Assembly: GCA_900618795.1 (NCBI GenBank)
Contig: UYJD01000002.1
Coordinates: forward strand, 425,150 to 489,149
Direction of reading: 5' to 3'
DNA length: 64,000 bases
DNA from: Cyanodermella asteris
Taxonomy: Eukaryota; Ascomycota; Lecanoromycetes; Ostropales; Stictidaceae
Shown here: piece after piece, positions 1-11,116 of the stretch
Layout of the letters: every line of letters starts with the position of its first letter
How positions within the stretch are numbered: position 1 is the stretch's first letter
Translations under genes and position numbers: made by a program
The notes under the pieces: model-generated
Told to the model about the DNA's origin: nothing
Database searches by the model: none
Seen by the model: the letters and a program-made list of their open reading frames with translations, nothing else

Positions 1-2000
1 CGAGACGGGACACCGCTTCGAATACCCGCTGAGCACCGATGCCTGCAGACGGACACCTCCCGAGTCTCTGTCGCGGAGAATGTGGAGAGCGTGTTTGTAA
101 CTGTCATCGTCAATGTGGCCCGCAAACAGGCATTCCTCGCCGTTGAGCGACGCGTCCTCCAGGTGATCCAGCCGCTCGTAGTCGTCTTGTATCTTGAGCG
201 CGTGAAAGCTGCACCAAAAGATGACCAGGCGCTCGTACGTGGCGAAGCGCAGCTGGGTCCAGAGAAAGACCTTGCTTCGGTCGATCTTGGCCCTGCCTCC
301 GTTTTTGCGCTCCGCACTTGCCGACTGACAAAGTTGGAGGCAGGACTCGTGGCGAAGGATGCGTAGGTCAGCGACGGCTTCGCAAGCTATCACTCGACCC
401 TTACCACGGTCTTGTCGTACGAGAATCTTAGCTCGGCTGTCCTCATCTCGGATGAAGATGCGGAGCTCCAAGTGGTCCTCGACAGGGAGCTTGAGTACCT
501 GTTCGTACTGCTCTCTGAGAGCACCCACCACCGACGAGTCGTGATCGCCGAAACACGCGGATTCGGAACCTGTGTTTGAAACGGGTGCTCGGTCGGGACA
601 GGCCAAATGCAATAGGCAGCCAGTGCGAGTCGGCCACACTGGATCCTGTTTCTGAGCTCAGGGTGCTCGGCGTAGCAACGCCGCCCGACGGACTCGCGAA
701 GCCTGCAACAGCAGGACGAGGTGGCTCTGGTGCCATCGGCGCAAAGTACCCCATGCTTGAGGAGCCACTTGGTCGCATGGGGGAGAAAGGTGATGCTCCA
801 TTCGCAGGTCTGAAGCGTGGCGTCGTTGGTTGGTGCGTGGTTAGAATCTCTGGCATACCATACAATTCATCATCAGGGTCCTCATAGCCGATGGGAGGAC
901 CCAGGTCTTCGTAGTCGGATTCGGTGCTTGTCGAGTCGACAAGGTCTCCCAGGTCGTAGTCCGAGTCGCTGTGTTTCCGACCTCCATATCTCCTCTCACC
1001 GCGTCTGTCTCCTCTCATACCTTCTCGGCTCGGACGTCGTCTCTCGTCCCCTGGACGATCTTTCCGTCTGATCTTTCCGTCCTCACTTAGATCCCTGAAC
1101 GTTGCTCGTACTTCACCACGATTTGGCCGTTCGCGGGCAGGCCGTTCTCGTGATGGACGCTTCCGTTCCCAGCTCTTCTGTTTCTCGAACTTTGGTGTAC
1201 CCGGCTCGAGAGAAAGTCGGCCGAACCCGAGACCTTCGAAATTCTTCTCCTGCTTCACGAGCAGCTTCTCCAACCTATAGCGAAGGTCTTTGAAATCCCC
1301 ACTAGGTGTGTCGCCATCAAGTTTGGCCTTGAGATCCTTGAGAAAGTGAATATATGTGTCCAGCCGAGCGGATAACGATTCGCAGCCTTGCACTTTTGCA
1401 CCTTCCACAGAAAAGTGCCTACCAATTCTATTCCAGACTATCGGATACACCTCTTTCGCTTTTGAAGATCTCTCCAACCCGCGCTCGCGGAGCTCTTCAA
1501 TGGCATTAGTTTGCTTTATAATGTCGGTCAAGGTATGTGCAAGGCTGCGACCAATGGTCTCGCTCTCCTTGGCGATGGATTCGACGTAGTCATCATTTCG
1601 AGGATCTTCGACGGACTTTCTACTTACACGTTAGCAATGTTGGTAGCACACATTTGAGCCTCATGCAGTTTTATCAATGGTAGATAGCCTGCTGCACCCT
1701 GGCGGGGGCGTAACGTCAAGTGCTATGGAGCCTACATTGCAAGGTGATCTACAACCAAAACAGATGAATGTTGGGCTCTGCATGTCAATCATAGGCAAAA
1801 GGGCGGGATTACCTGAGATCGAGCAACGCCCGGCTGACGCGGAACAGTTCGGTAACAACGTTGGTAATTGGAGCCTCAGCGGAAGCCGGCAGATAATCTT
1901 GAAAGGTCAGAAACAACTGTGCACTCTGTTTCGCCCGGTTCGAAGCCTTCTGCAGGCTTTCCGCCATATCGACCGAATCTGCCTTGCGGCCGCGCGACAT
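1..2000 (-). CDS. Conserved fungal protein of unknown function (3' end off window)
   Basis: I do not recognise this gene. It reads leftward from ATG at 2000 with exons 2000-1813, 1619-640 and 569 to beyond base 1. The introns are 193 bp (GTAATC...TAG) and 70 bp (GTGTGG...CAG), and all junctions keep one frame. The first ~180 residues look helical. A basic, disordered Arg/Glu/Pro-rich stretch follows, encoded around 1180-980, then an acidic segment and a Pro/Ser-rich linker. The last exon encodes an ordered region with aromatic strands such as LVIFWCSFHAL, suggesting a C-terminal globular domain that is cut by the window edge. The second donor (GTGTGG) is weak, so that junction is the least certain. 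No signal peptide or membrane segment is seen. A nuclear or cytoplasmic scaffold would be a guess only. Confidence 0.7.
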
Positions 2001-3723
2001 CTTGCCGTATCAGCCTTGCGGGACCAGGAAGTAGAAATCCCAATTTCTAGCCCAGCAGCGGCGGGCTGCGCCAAAAGTGGGGCTCAAACGTAAGATGACG
2101 AAGGACTGGGTTCTAGCCGAGCACAAAGATAAATATCGAAATGTATGCTGCCGTTTGTCTGTTGATACGTCGAGGTTCGCAGATGAGGGGCAGATGAGGT
2201 CGAGTGTGACGAGTGATGGAAGAGAACTTCTTCAGGCGGAAAGGCAGAGCCAACAGCAGCGCATATCAACACGGACAAAGGAGAAGGAGGGCCAAGCAGG
2301 CAAAGGCAAAGGCAGGGCGGAACTTCAGACCGCTGGCAGCTGCCCGCGACAACGGCGACTAGTCTTGCTGTAGTAAAGAGGTGAAAGGTGACTTCTCTCG
2401 TGAGACGCGAAAAGGCATCGGCATGGCTTTCTTTTGGAGTCATGAACATGCATGCTTCCCAGACCGTGCCAATGGAGCTTGGGGCCATCGAGGCCTCATA
2501 GGGCGCGAACCTCCGCTTGCCAGCAAAGCAGACAAGGTGCCATGTCCACCGCGTGTCGTTCGGGACCCCGGGGCACTTGGTTTCGGGCTGCTGGCCAATT
2601 ACATCACGCTGGTCGGGAAGTTTTATTGAGTTGTACTGGGCACTTATGCGTGGGAGCCAACATGCGGTGGATGCTCTGATGGAGCTATCTATGTCATCCT
2701 GCATCCAATGATAATGGAATAATTATTTTTGGAGATCAAAAGTCTTTTGTTTGGTCCAAGTACTGGTGCTCAGCTCGGTTCCTCGAGCAATGGCGCTTTT
2801 CGAAAGGCAGTCTTTCAGATCATGATCACGATTAAGAAAACTTGAGCTCCAAGAGATGATGCCTCGACCACGGCGACTGTGTCTCCCAAGTATCTCATGC
2901 CGAGCTGGGCTGGATTTCTCTCCTTGGAGTCGGCATGACGCTGGAGACGAAACACTTATTGGACTCGGTCTCAAAACGTCAAAAGGATGATGTACGAACA
3001 GCTTGATTGATTGCAGGAAAGATAGAGTTAAACGCAGCACATTGCTCGCGAGCAAGATGAGTCTCGAAACTCAAGCTCGAAAAGGTCCAAGTAGCACCTC
3101 GAGAGCGCGAGCCTCTGCCACAGTGCCTGCTGACAAAATGACGGTCCAAATGCTCGGAGTGCGGGGACCATGGCTCTGGTGCCAATACTAGAGATCATGG
3201 CACCGAGAAGCGATGTGGACGTAAGCTTTCCAACCTTGAATTCTCTCTGCGAGACCCGGGCTGATGCAGAGGTGAGTTGGAGTGAGGGTCACAGGAATAC
3301 TTGACTCCCGGCGAATCTTCATTACACGAAACGGCAAACGGCATGCAAAGCCAACATGTGACACGTGCTTGGGAACATGGACGGGACAGGAGCCGTCGGC
3401 GCCGGTCCGGGCAGCGGATATCTTTAACTAGTGTACAAGCTGATAGCTAAGCGTAGAGATGGTTTAGGGCTCGAGGCGAGCAGGCATCGCGCTCCAATGG
3501 CTTTGAACTTTGCCAAAAGTGCAATGTAGTTGCGAGGAAGCGGCGGCTGTATCGTCAGCCCTCCCACCCTATCCGAACGTGTCAACCCCTTCCAGACCTG
3601 AGAATTTCGCGTTTCGAGAGCAATTCGCAAGAACATTGGTCATCTCAAATGATCCCATACCAGCACTTGGCAAATGGAACTTGCCAGCGAGTTCACCTTG
3701 TGAGGGAATCCGCCAGAAGACTA
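2001..3723. other. Intergenic, no supported gene
   Basis: About 1.7 kb between the start of the left-edge gene and the 3' end of nhp6. Open frames exist on both strands (for example 2084-2704 minus) but lack domain-like composition, splice-consistent extension or a convincing start. It probably holds the promoter of the left-edge gene and the nhp6 3' UTR. Confidence 0.5.
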
Positions 3724-4147
3724 CTACTCCTCGTCCTCGTCCTCCTCGCCAGCAGCCTGTTTCTGTCAGTGTCAGGGGTTGCGTCTATGAGGTCAAGGTG
3801 CACTCACGTTATAGCTGGCTTTCTCGCGGTCGTAGCGCTCCTTGTCGGCTTTGGCCTTGGCCTCGTAGGGGCCACGCTCAGAGTCGCTCAGGGCCTTCCA
3901 TTTCTCGCCGAGAATCTTGCCGACCTGACCTGGGGGTGGCCGTCAGTAAACAGTTCTGGTGTTGGAATGGACGCGACTTACCGAAAGCGATGCCGGGGTT
4001 CTCCTCGCGGACAACCTCGCGCTTCTCATTGGCAAAGAACATGTACGCCGAGAGACCGCGCTTGGGCGCGTTCGGGTCCTTCTTCTTCTTGCCACCGTCA
4101 CGGCCCTTGGTGGCGCGCTTAGTCTTGGTGGAGGCTTGCTTAGGCAT
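3724..4147 (-). CDS. nhp6: HMG-box non-histone chromatin protein Nhp6
   Basis: A small nuclear architectural protein that bends DNA non-specifically and assists FACT and transcription initiation (family knowledge). The CDS is three exons, 4147-3982, 3929-3808 and 3756-3724, giving 106 residues. Donors are GTAAGT and GTGAGT. The protein starts with a basic tail ([14 protein letters not shown]). A single HMG box covers roughly residues 25-95, with the hallmark [15 protein letters not shown], a GEKWKALSD helix and [17 protein letters not shown]. It ends in an acidic tail of Glu/Asp. ATG 4147 is chosen because the upstream in-frame codons lie behind a likely 5' UTR splice acceptor at 4160-4158. 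Size and layout match fungal Nhp6 closely. The acidic tail is longer than the minimal yeast form but usual for filamentous fungi. Confidence 0.95.
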
Positions 4148-5777
4148 GATCGCGGACCTGAGGAGCAACTGTCAGCGTGGCTGGTCAATCAATTGATCGT
4201 TCCCGGATGCCGGGACAGGTAGATGCACGGTCGGAAGTGTCGCGAGAGGTAGGACGCGTCGCGGCGACGAGGGCAATCTCGAGTCGTCGCAGGAAGTAGG
4301 TCGCGAGTGGTGGGCAGTGTGTATGCGGTGCAGCGCGTCTTTGCGAGCTTGCTGTCGCGCCCAGCGTTGTCGCATAAACAATTGCGCCCGATAGAACGAC
4401 TGAGAAGAGGTATGCGACGAGGGAAAAAGCTATCAGGAGCCACTCACTTTGTTGTGGTGGAAGATTGAGTTGCTGGTGCTAGTTTGCGCGTGGATAGTGC
4501 GGTGGTGCTGTGTTGAGCGGTCAGTCAAGAGCATGGCGACAACGAAGGTGCGTGGCTCGCATCGCGCGATGTGAAGGCATAACAAGGATGATAACAACGG
4601 CAAACAGCGTCAGAACAATCGGGAAAGTTGGGGGTGGATGGTGAATTGAGCGCCGTGGAGCGCGCTGAGTGTATTGGAAGCGAGGAGCCAACGTACCAGG
4701 TGCTGTCGAGTGAGGCCTACGATTCACTGTAGCGATTCGGCAGGCAGAGAGTGTGCAGTGAGAGAGAGCAGAGGCAGCGCAGGCAAAGAGAGTGGGCGCG
4801 CCGATATGAGGGAGCGAGTGCTGCGCTGTGCTGCGCAGCCCCCAGGCCGAGCTCCTGCCTCATAACACAGCGCACCCGGCCGCGCCTGCCCTGCAGCCCC
4901 TCCTCTCTTTGGCGCGCTGGCTGCCAGAGTCGGAGGCAGAGTCGGAGTCGCTCCCTTCCCAAGTCAGCTCACTTGGTCTTTCATCCTCGCCAGTTCACCA
5001 GTCTCCCACCTGGCATTGCACTGTGCGCCGTGTCTGCTTCCAATGGGCGGTCAGAACGCCCGGCCGACGCCCTTGCTTGCCATTAAACTGACTGCAGCGA
5101 GCGCCCACGCCCGCCCTGACTAAATCCCCTCTCGCGGCGAATCACCGTCCATGCTGGCATTCCTCCGCACAGCAACAATGCAGCACTGCTCCCAGCCGAT
5201 GCTACTGCCTGTGCGTCCACACCAGCTCGGGTACTGCTCCTGCGCCCGTTCGTTCTTCTTCTGTTTTGGCATCGTCTCTCAGCCTGCGCTGCTGGCCTCA
5301 GCAACGATTACGTAACTGGACCCTTCTGCACCCCAAGACTCCAAGCGTGTCAACAACGCGTTCTAGCGTCGTCGACGCCAGATACGCAGTGGCCCGTGCT
5401 GCTATCGCGCTTCCGAGGTTGACGATAACCGTCATGAGCCGTCGTGACGCTTCACGGTGTCTTCAAGTTCGCAGCTGCGACAGAGTCCGGGTTCTGCTGT
5501 GTCCCGCTTGGTGTGCATTCGCGGTTGCGATGCAAGCGTTGCTGCATTCGGCTGCCCGCATGAGATACCTTTCATGGCGGGCAGCATAAGTTAGCTGAAA
5601 TTAAAATCTCGCATGTGCGGATATCACCTACACGGCAGAAGACATGAAAGCTAAGAAAGTCATGAAACACGAAATGACGGCCGTGCATGAAGACTACACA
5701 GAACAGCAATGGGGCTTTCCGACGCGGCGGTATCCATATGACTGTGAGACAGAACGAAAAATGTGTTCGAAGCTCTA
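4148..5777 (-). other. nhp6 upstream region with candidate 5' UTR intron
   Basis: About 1.6 kb without a coding gene. On the minus strand GTGAGT at 4447-4442 and a branch-like GCTGAC plus CTCAG ending at 4158 define a candidate 290-bp 5' UTR intron just before the nhp6 ATG. The rest has pyrimidine-rich and GC-rich stretches, consistent with the promoter of nhp6 plus the 3' UTR of the convergent-facing Fta3 side. No other gene is seen. Confidence 0.45.
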
Positions 5778-6564
5778 TTAAGCGTACTCATCCTCATCAA
5801 GCACCAGAGCACGTAATGCCTCGTCCTGAGACCAATCGATCCCGCTTCCCGCCACGATACCCGAAACCACACTTTTGAGCAAAGCGCGTGTCTGTCTTGC
5901 CTGCTCCAGACTCTGCTTGCTCTCCGCTAGCCTATCCTGAAGGTCTTGGTCCTGCACCGTCTCCGGCCCTTTCTCCTGCAGGCCAGCTGCTAGCTTGAAC
6001 ACCTGCGATGCAAGCCCCCGGTTTGTTGCAACGGCCTTTATCGTCTGGACTTGCGTTTGTGTCAACTCTGTTTTCAGGTCGTGAATCTTGGTGGCCATGT
6101 TGGTCTGTGTGAGGCTCAGGACATCCCGCTGTGCCAGTAGTTTCTTCAATTCCTGCAATGACGCCGTTGCATTTGTGGAATTCTCCAGATGCACTGCTTT
6201 GATTATCGGATCAACCAACAACACATTATCCACAATGCTGTTCCGTAGTTTGTAGCCTGCCCTAGCTTCAAGTGCCTCGATCTCGGCTTGCTTGACTGCC
6301 TCCTGCAGTTCATCTGCACTTAAGCTCAATTCTGGATTTGTTCTTCAGCATCATTTCGTTGTAGGAGTCTAACATTGAGTCTCTACCTTTGGGTATCTCC
6401 GAGCTACATTCAAGCAGGGTTCGCTCAATGCGGAGCTCTTCCAACTCATCATGCAGAGCAAGAACGCGTTCCTCGAGTTCACTGAATCGCGGCGTGTCAC
6501 GCGTTATTTGATACTGGCTGAGGTCTCTCAGGATCCTGTCCTCCGTAGGTTGTCTCTTCGCCAT
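5778..6564 (-). CDS. fta3: Kinetochore protein Fta3 / CENP-H family
   Basis: A probable subunit of the inner kinetochore CCAN (CENP-H; Fta3 in fission yeast, Mcm16 in budding yeast), which links CENP-A chromatin to the outer kinetochore. Two exons, 6564-6387 and 6313-5778, join across a 73-bp intron (GTAGAG...GCAG) to give 237 residues in one frame. Without the intron the first exon runs into a stop. The N-terminal ~65 residues form a Leu/Glu coiled coil. The central and C-terminal part carries the CENP-H-like pattern: AGYKLRNSIVDNVLLVDPI near residue 80, then a long coiled coil, then the closing VVSGIVAGSGIDWSQDEALR motif. That terminal motif is the strongest family signature. The gene is divergent from the SR140-like gene, with 441 bp between start codons. 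Confidence 0.85.
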
Positions 6565-7005
6565 AATTATTCCTGGTGAACATCTTATTCGAAATGCTCA
6601 ATTTCAGGCGAGCTAGTCGCGTGGCTCGAATCTTGCAAGTCGTGGGCGTGAGCATGTTTGTTTGACATTGAGCCGTTGCAAGCTCTCATGGCTGCGCCTC
6701 TTATCGCCGATATCCCCGCCGTTTGATATGGGGTCTACTCATGTCCTTCGCATGGACTGAGGGTACGCAAGGGTGCGTTACGCGTGAAGAGGTTCACGTA
6801 GGCGTGCTGGAGAAGGTCTCAGGATATGATGCAAAGTCACCACGGCATTTCGAGCATCGGAGAACGCGCAAATTACAGTCAAATCTTGCTCGAGTACGTA
6901 GCCTAAGGGACTGGCTGTCTAATGAAGCATTCGAGCCACTTCATGTTGTCGATCGTCCAACTCTACGGGGAAGCTGTGCGAGCAGCGTGATTGCGTATAG
7001 CTATC
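6565..7005. promoter_or_regulatory. Shared promoter region of fta3 and the SR140-like gene
   Basis: These 441 bp separate two divergent start codons and must hold both promoters. No clear TATA box or repeat was seen. An open frame here (6723-7013) looks like chance. Confidence 0.5.
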
Positions 7006-9477
7006 ATGTCTAAAAATCCAAAGGAATTTCCAGATGTTAGCAACAAATTGTCAGCTCCGACAAAGAAGTCGATATTCGAGCGCCAAAAAGCCGAAGCCGA
7101 AGCGAAGCGTCTCAAAGAGGAAGAGGAGACAGCCGCCGTTTATGCAGACTTTGTCAAGTCATTCGACAACGACGATGATGATGAAGATGGCACAGGCGGC
7201 GTGTTTGCCCAAGGACGTGGGCGCCCCTTCACCAAGTCAGGAGGACTTCAGCCTTCTGGGGCTCCAGGCAAAAGACACTTTACGAGCGTATCTAATAAAC
7301 CTGGCCCGGGTAGTGGGCAAAGATCAAGTGGTCCTGGTAGCCTCGGACCACCGCCTCCATCGCTTTCGAGAAAAAGAACTTATGACGGAACGCCAACCCG
7401 TGATCTTGGCCCGCGAGGATTGAGGCCCGCTTTCGAGGATGTAGGTAGGGATAGCAAGCCTGCATTCGATGAGTCGGACGATGATCAGGACAAAGACGTG
7501 AAGATAAAAATCGAGGATAGAGCTGCTAGCAAGCCGACTCTTATGCTTACTTCTCTGTCGCCTCTGCTGCCGTCTTCTGCCATCAAATCACTGTTTCCAG
7601 CTTCTATTAAGGTCGAGTCTGTCAAGATGCTCCCACCAGCAGCAGGACCCAGCAACGACAGGAAATCGTCATCGGCCATTGTCACCGTTGCTGTTGATAC
7701 TCCAGGGAGTGAGCTTGATGCCGCCGTAAGCGCACTTCAGAACCGTTACCTGGGCTGGGGTTTCTATCTAAGCCTCTCGCGTTACCTTTCATCATCAGCT
7801 GTTGGAGCTGCGACAATGATTTCAGGCGCCGGATCCGCATCAACACTACCGTTTGGCGCTAAATTCAACCCACAAGGTCCCGCTACAACTCTTTCAAGGG
7901 CGCCGCCACCGTCAGGCTTCGGTCGGGGTTTCGCTCCACCAGCATCGTACGGCCCGTCTTCCGGTCCCGGTCGAGGTGGTCAAGTTGCTCAAGTGCCAGT
8001 CAAACCACCGGCGGACCTTAGACAGCTGAAGCTTATTCATAAAACCGTTGAGAACGTGATCAGTCATGGTCCTGAATTTGAGGCTCTGCTCATGACTCGA
8101 CCGTCCGTTCAAAAGGATGAGAAGTGGTCTTGGTTGTGGAATCCTCGTTCGGAAGGCGGTGTCTGGTATCGCTGGAGGCTTTGGGACATTCTGACTAACG
8201 CACAACAACGAATACGCAAAGGGAATGGTAAGAATGACAGCTCAACACAGATCGTCTTCCTCGGCGGGGCGCCGTGGGCAAGCCAAGACCGAGCCATCCC
8301 GTTCGAGTACAACAACAACCTTGACGAGTTTGTTTCCGAGTCCGAGTATAACTCTTCCGAGGACGAGGACTCCGGCGACGAGGGTCGTCGAAGATTGAAT
8401 CACTTGCAAGGTGGCTCAATGTCCAATGATCAACCAGAAACTGAACATGCGAATTATCTCAATCCGCTACAAAAGGCCAAGGCGGTACATCTGCTGGCGA
8501 GGTTACCAACAAGCACAGCCCGGCTTCGGAGAGGCGACATAGCTCGCATCACCGCATTCGCAATCAAATATGCCAGTGAAGGCGCCGACGAAGTTGTGGA
8601 ACTTGTGACGCGCAATGTGCACAGTCCGTTCGCCCTGACTTCGGCTAATCCAGAACGGAGAAAAGAGGCTGCAACGAGATCAGGGGACCAATCGGACGAC
8701 GGCGTAACAGGTGTAGGCGAAATTGACAAAGACAAGGACAAGGATGTTGACATTTCCTCGACGAAGCTCGTCGGGCTGTATGCCATGTCTGACATCTTGT
8801 CCTCTTCGAGCACGTCCGGCGTCCGACATGCCTGGCGTTATCGCCAATTATTTGAAGCGGCCCTTCGTAAACACAACACATTCGTACACCTTGGTCAGCT
8901 TGAGAAGGAGCTGGGATGGGGAAGATTGCGAGCGGAGAAATTCAAGCGAAGTGTCAACGCGCTGTTGACGCTCTGGGAGGGTTGGTCCTTGTTCCCCACC
9001 GCTGCCCAGGAAGAGTTTGCCAAGATCTTCAATGAACCTCCGATGACAAGCATCGAGAAGCAAGAGCTCAAGAAGAAGGAGCAAGAAGAAGAGAAGGTTC
9101 GTAAAGCAGCCGCCAGCAAGTGGCGGACAGTCGACGACACTCAAGTGACGTCGAAGGCGGCCACGGGAGACGAGGAAGCGGATACCCAGATGGAGGATGT
9201 GGATGGGGAGCCCATGGCCGAAGACGATGACGACGTCGATGGCGTTCCAATGGAGGACGACGAGGACGTGGACGGTGAACCCATGGGCGAAGATGAAGAT
9301 GAGCCTGTCGCCAAAGACCAGGTACCTGCTCACAGATCGGAGGTCGCACCAGAGCCGAAGAAGCCTGCTGAGCCGGTGTCAGAGACAGTCGCTCAGAACG
9401 CATCGACGGCAGCGAAGATCGCCCGCATGCGCAGACCGAAAGCCGAAGATATGTTTGCCGATTCGGATGGCGAGTGA
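7006..9477 (+). CDS. U2 snRNP-associated SURP/CID protein, SR140-like
   Basis: Likely the fungal counterpart of U2SURP/SR140, a nuclear splicing factor associated with U2 snRNP. A single exon encodes 823 residues. ATG 7006 is chosen because the frame upstream only offers a TTG. The N-terminus has the family's coiled segment (FERQKAEAEAKRLKEEEET, then YADFVKSF). A degenerate RRM-like region lies at about residues 175-265 (LMLTSLSPLL ... YLGWGFYLSLSR). A SURP module follows at about 335-395 (LIHKTVENVISHGPEFEALL). A CID/RPR-like helical domain covers about 485-675 (KAKAVHLLARLP ... LLTLWEGW). The C-terminus has an acidic repeat, D-V-D-G-x-P-M three times, and a basic end. The order RRM-SURP-CID fits SR140. 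The RRM lacks an obvious RNP1, so RNA binding there is uncertain. It ends 256 bp from the convergent utp23. Confidence 0.85.
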   Translation: MSKNPKEFPDVSNKLSAPTKKSIFERQKAEAEAKRLKEEEETAAVYADFVKSFDNDDDDEDGTGGVFAQGRGRPFTKSGGLQPSGAPGKRHFTSVSNKPGPGSGQRSSGPGSLGPPPPSLSRKRTYDGTPTRDLGPRGLRPAFEDVGRDSKPAFDESDDDQDKDVKIKIEDRAASKPTLMLTSLSPLLPSSAIKSLFPASIKVESVKMLPPAAGPSNDRKSSSAIVTVAVDTPGSELDAAVSALQNRYLGWGFYLSLSRYLSSSAVGAATMISGAGSASTLPFGAKFNPQGPATTLSRAPPPSGFGRGFAPPASYGPSSGPGRGGQVAQVPVKPPADLRQLKLIHKTVENVISHGPEFEALLMTRPSVQKDEKWSWLWNPRSEGGVWYRWRLWDILTNAQQRIRKGNGKNDSSTQIVFLGGAPWASQDRAIPFEYNNNLDEFVSESEYNSSEDEDSGDEGRRRLNHLQGGSMSNDQPETEHANYLNPLQKAKAVHLLARLPTSTARLRRGDIARITAFAIKYASEGADEVVELVTRNVHSPFALTSANPERRKEAATRSGDQSDDGVTGVGEIDKDKDKDVDISSTKLVGLYAMSDILSSSSTSGVRHAWRYRQLFEAALRKHNTFVHLGQLEKELGWGRLRAEKFKRSVNALLTLWEGWSLFPTAAQEEFAKIFNEPPMTSIEKQELKKKEQEEEKVRKAAASKWRTVDDTQVTSKAATGDEEADTQMEDVDGEPMAEDDDDVDGVPMEDDEDVDGEPMGEDEDEPVAKDQVPAHRSEVAPEPKKPAEPVSETVAQNASTAAKIARMRRPKAEDMFADSDGE

Positions 9478-9733
9478 TGCTCGGTTGGAAACCCGTAAGT
9501 AACTGGCTGAATAGGGTTATCTGCATGTATCAAAATGGTTGAAATTACGTCGTGAAAGGTCGATGAAGAAGTGCTCAACGCTCGAATTTCTCAGCCTTGT
9601 GTAAAGGGGAATCGGGCATCATCATTCATAAAAGCTTCTGAATGAAAGCAAACACTAGTAATCCGCTGACAGCAGCACGCTTAAACCCCATGAATAACAA
9701 GAGCGTATCGCTTCGAGTCATGAACCCAATCCT

Positions 9734-10914
9734 TTATCCCGCCTGAACCTCAATCTGAGCAGGACCGGCATCGGCATCGGCATCAGCATCAGCCCCAGGA
9801 TTTTCCGCAGCTGCTTTATGCTTTCGCCTGCGTTTTCTGGGCGCTCCTCCTTCGCCATTCTCGTCCTTCTGCGCGGACTGCGGCTCCGCCCTCTGTTTCG
9901 GCTTCTGCATGCTCAACGGATTGACTCCTTTCGGACCCTTGCCCTTCTTCTTCTTCTTTGCATCTCGGGCTTCCGCTCTCCCTTGCTCGCCTGTCTCGTC
10001 TCCTTCTCCTCCTCCCACCTCCGCTTCCTCACCCCTTTTCCTCTTGACTCCGCCTCTCAACTTTTCCTTCTCCGCACCAAGCTTGACACCCACGCTCACG
10101 TCTGCCATCGGCTCCATGATCATCACACTCCTTCTTACGTAGATGCTCGGCACGCCCCGGACGTCCCGGGCCCAATTCCGCAGTTCGTCGTCTTGCACGG
10201 CGATGACGTATCTGTGCTTGTTGGTCTGGTTGGATTTCGGATCGATGACGGAGGAGAGGCAGGCGTGCGTGGATAGCGGCGACTCGGAATCGTGGTGGTC
10301 GCACCGCCGCTTTTCGAAGGTTTTGGCGAGGGAGATGAGTGCGGTCTTGTTTGCTGGGGTGAGTGTCGGGGGTGAGGATGGTGATGTGTCGGCTTTTGAA
10401 TTATGATCCTTGGATCTTGATGACGGGTCCTTGGAAGTAGATTTTGATGGAGTTTGAGACTGCGATTGAAGTTGAGAGGAGGATGTGGTCGGGAGGTTGT
10501 AGAGCTGTCGTATGGTACATTCTGTGAGCACTGGTAGACGTATTAGTCGCAGTTGACGCGAACAAGAAACGAAAATTTATTGAAGCTTTGGATTTGAGTC
10601 GAGCAGAAAAACATTGCTGTCGTCGAGTGCCCATATGTCAAAATGATACAATTTTGGAGACGGACCCTCCAGCTGGCAGCACATACACGATTGGCGAATC
10701 CATTGATGCTTTAAGCCGAGGGGATTGACTTACTAGGCTTTACTTCGCCGTGCAGAGTCCGATGCAAACTAGCGACCAGATCCATTTTGTACTGTACCAC
10801 CGAGGCCTCTAACATGCCTACGTCCACCAGTACCTGATACGGCTCTCTGAAACCAAACGTGAGCCCATATTGCTGCATGAGCTTGCGATACTGTTTCGAC
10901 CTTTTTCCTCTCAT
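9734..10914 (-). CDS. utp23: rRNA-processing protein Utp23 (PIN-like, FCF1 family)
   Basis: A small-subunit processome component needed for early pre-rRNA cleavage and snR30 release in yeast; it acts in the nucleolus. Exons 10914-10734 and 10530-9734 (donor GTAAGT, acceptor CCAG) give 325 residues. The junction restores the family sequence KPMLTECTIRQLY. The start MRGKRSKQYRKLM and QQYGLTFGFREPYQVLVD are near-diagnostic. A PIN-like fold follows with the Utp23 zinc motif: a Cys-His-His-Cys pattern in RRCDHHDSESPLSTHAC. The sequence then has the conserved HRYVIAVQDDELR and GVPSIYVRRSVMIMEP strands. A Ser/Lys-rich insertion of about 60 residues interrupts the fold after LYNL. The C-terminus is lysine-rich and ends in a Asp-Ala repeat. 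Divergent from the PPR-like gene, 202 bp apart. Confidence 0.93.
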
Positions 10915-11116
10915 GTTGAACGATGTCGATGTCCGTGGATGTGCAAGTTTAGATTGTTCGAAAGTTCGTAGAATCGAGTTGACAGACCGGAGTCATCAAC
11001 TCCGAGGATTTTTTTTTGTTCAAGCAGATCGGCGTCAAGTCCGCCCAAAGGTAAAGGGTCGAGATCTCAACTTCGCCAGAGTTTCTGAACGCTCCATCAT
11101 TCAGATTACGGTCCAC

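Noticed and set aside
2084-2704. 206-codon minus-strand frame
   Set aside because: No recognisable domain, uneven composition, no splice-linked exons.
3510-4196. 228-codon plus-strand frame
   Set aside because: Runs across exons and introns of nhp6 on the opposite strand.
10859-11116. N-terminal extension of the PPR-like protein into utp23
   Set aside because: It overlaps the conserved Utp23 first exon; ATG 11117 begins a better mitochondrial presequence.
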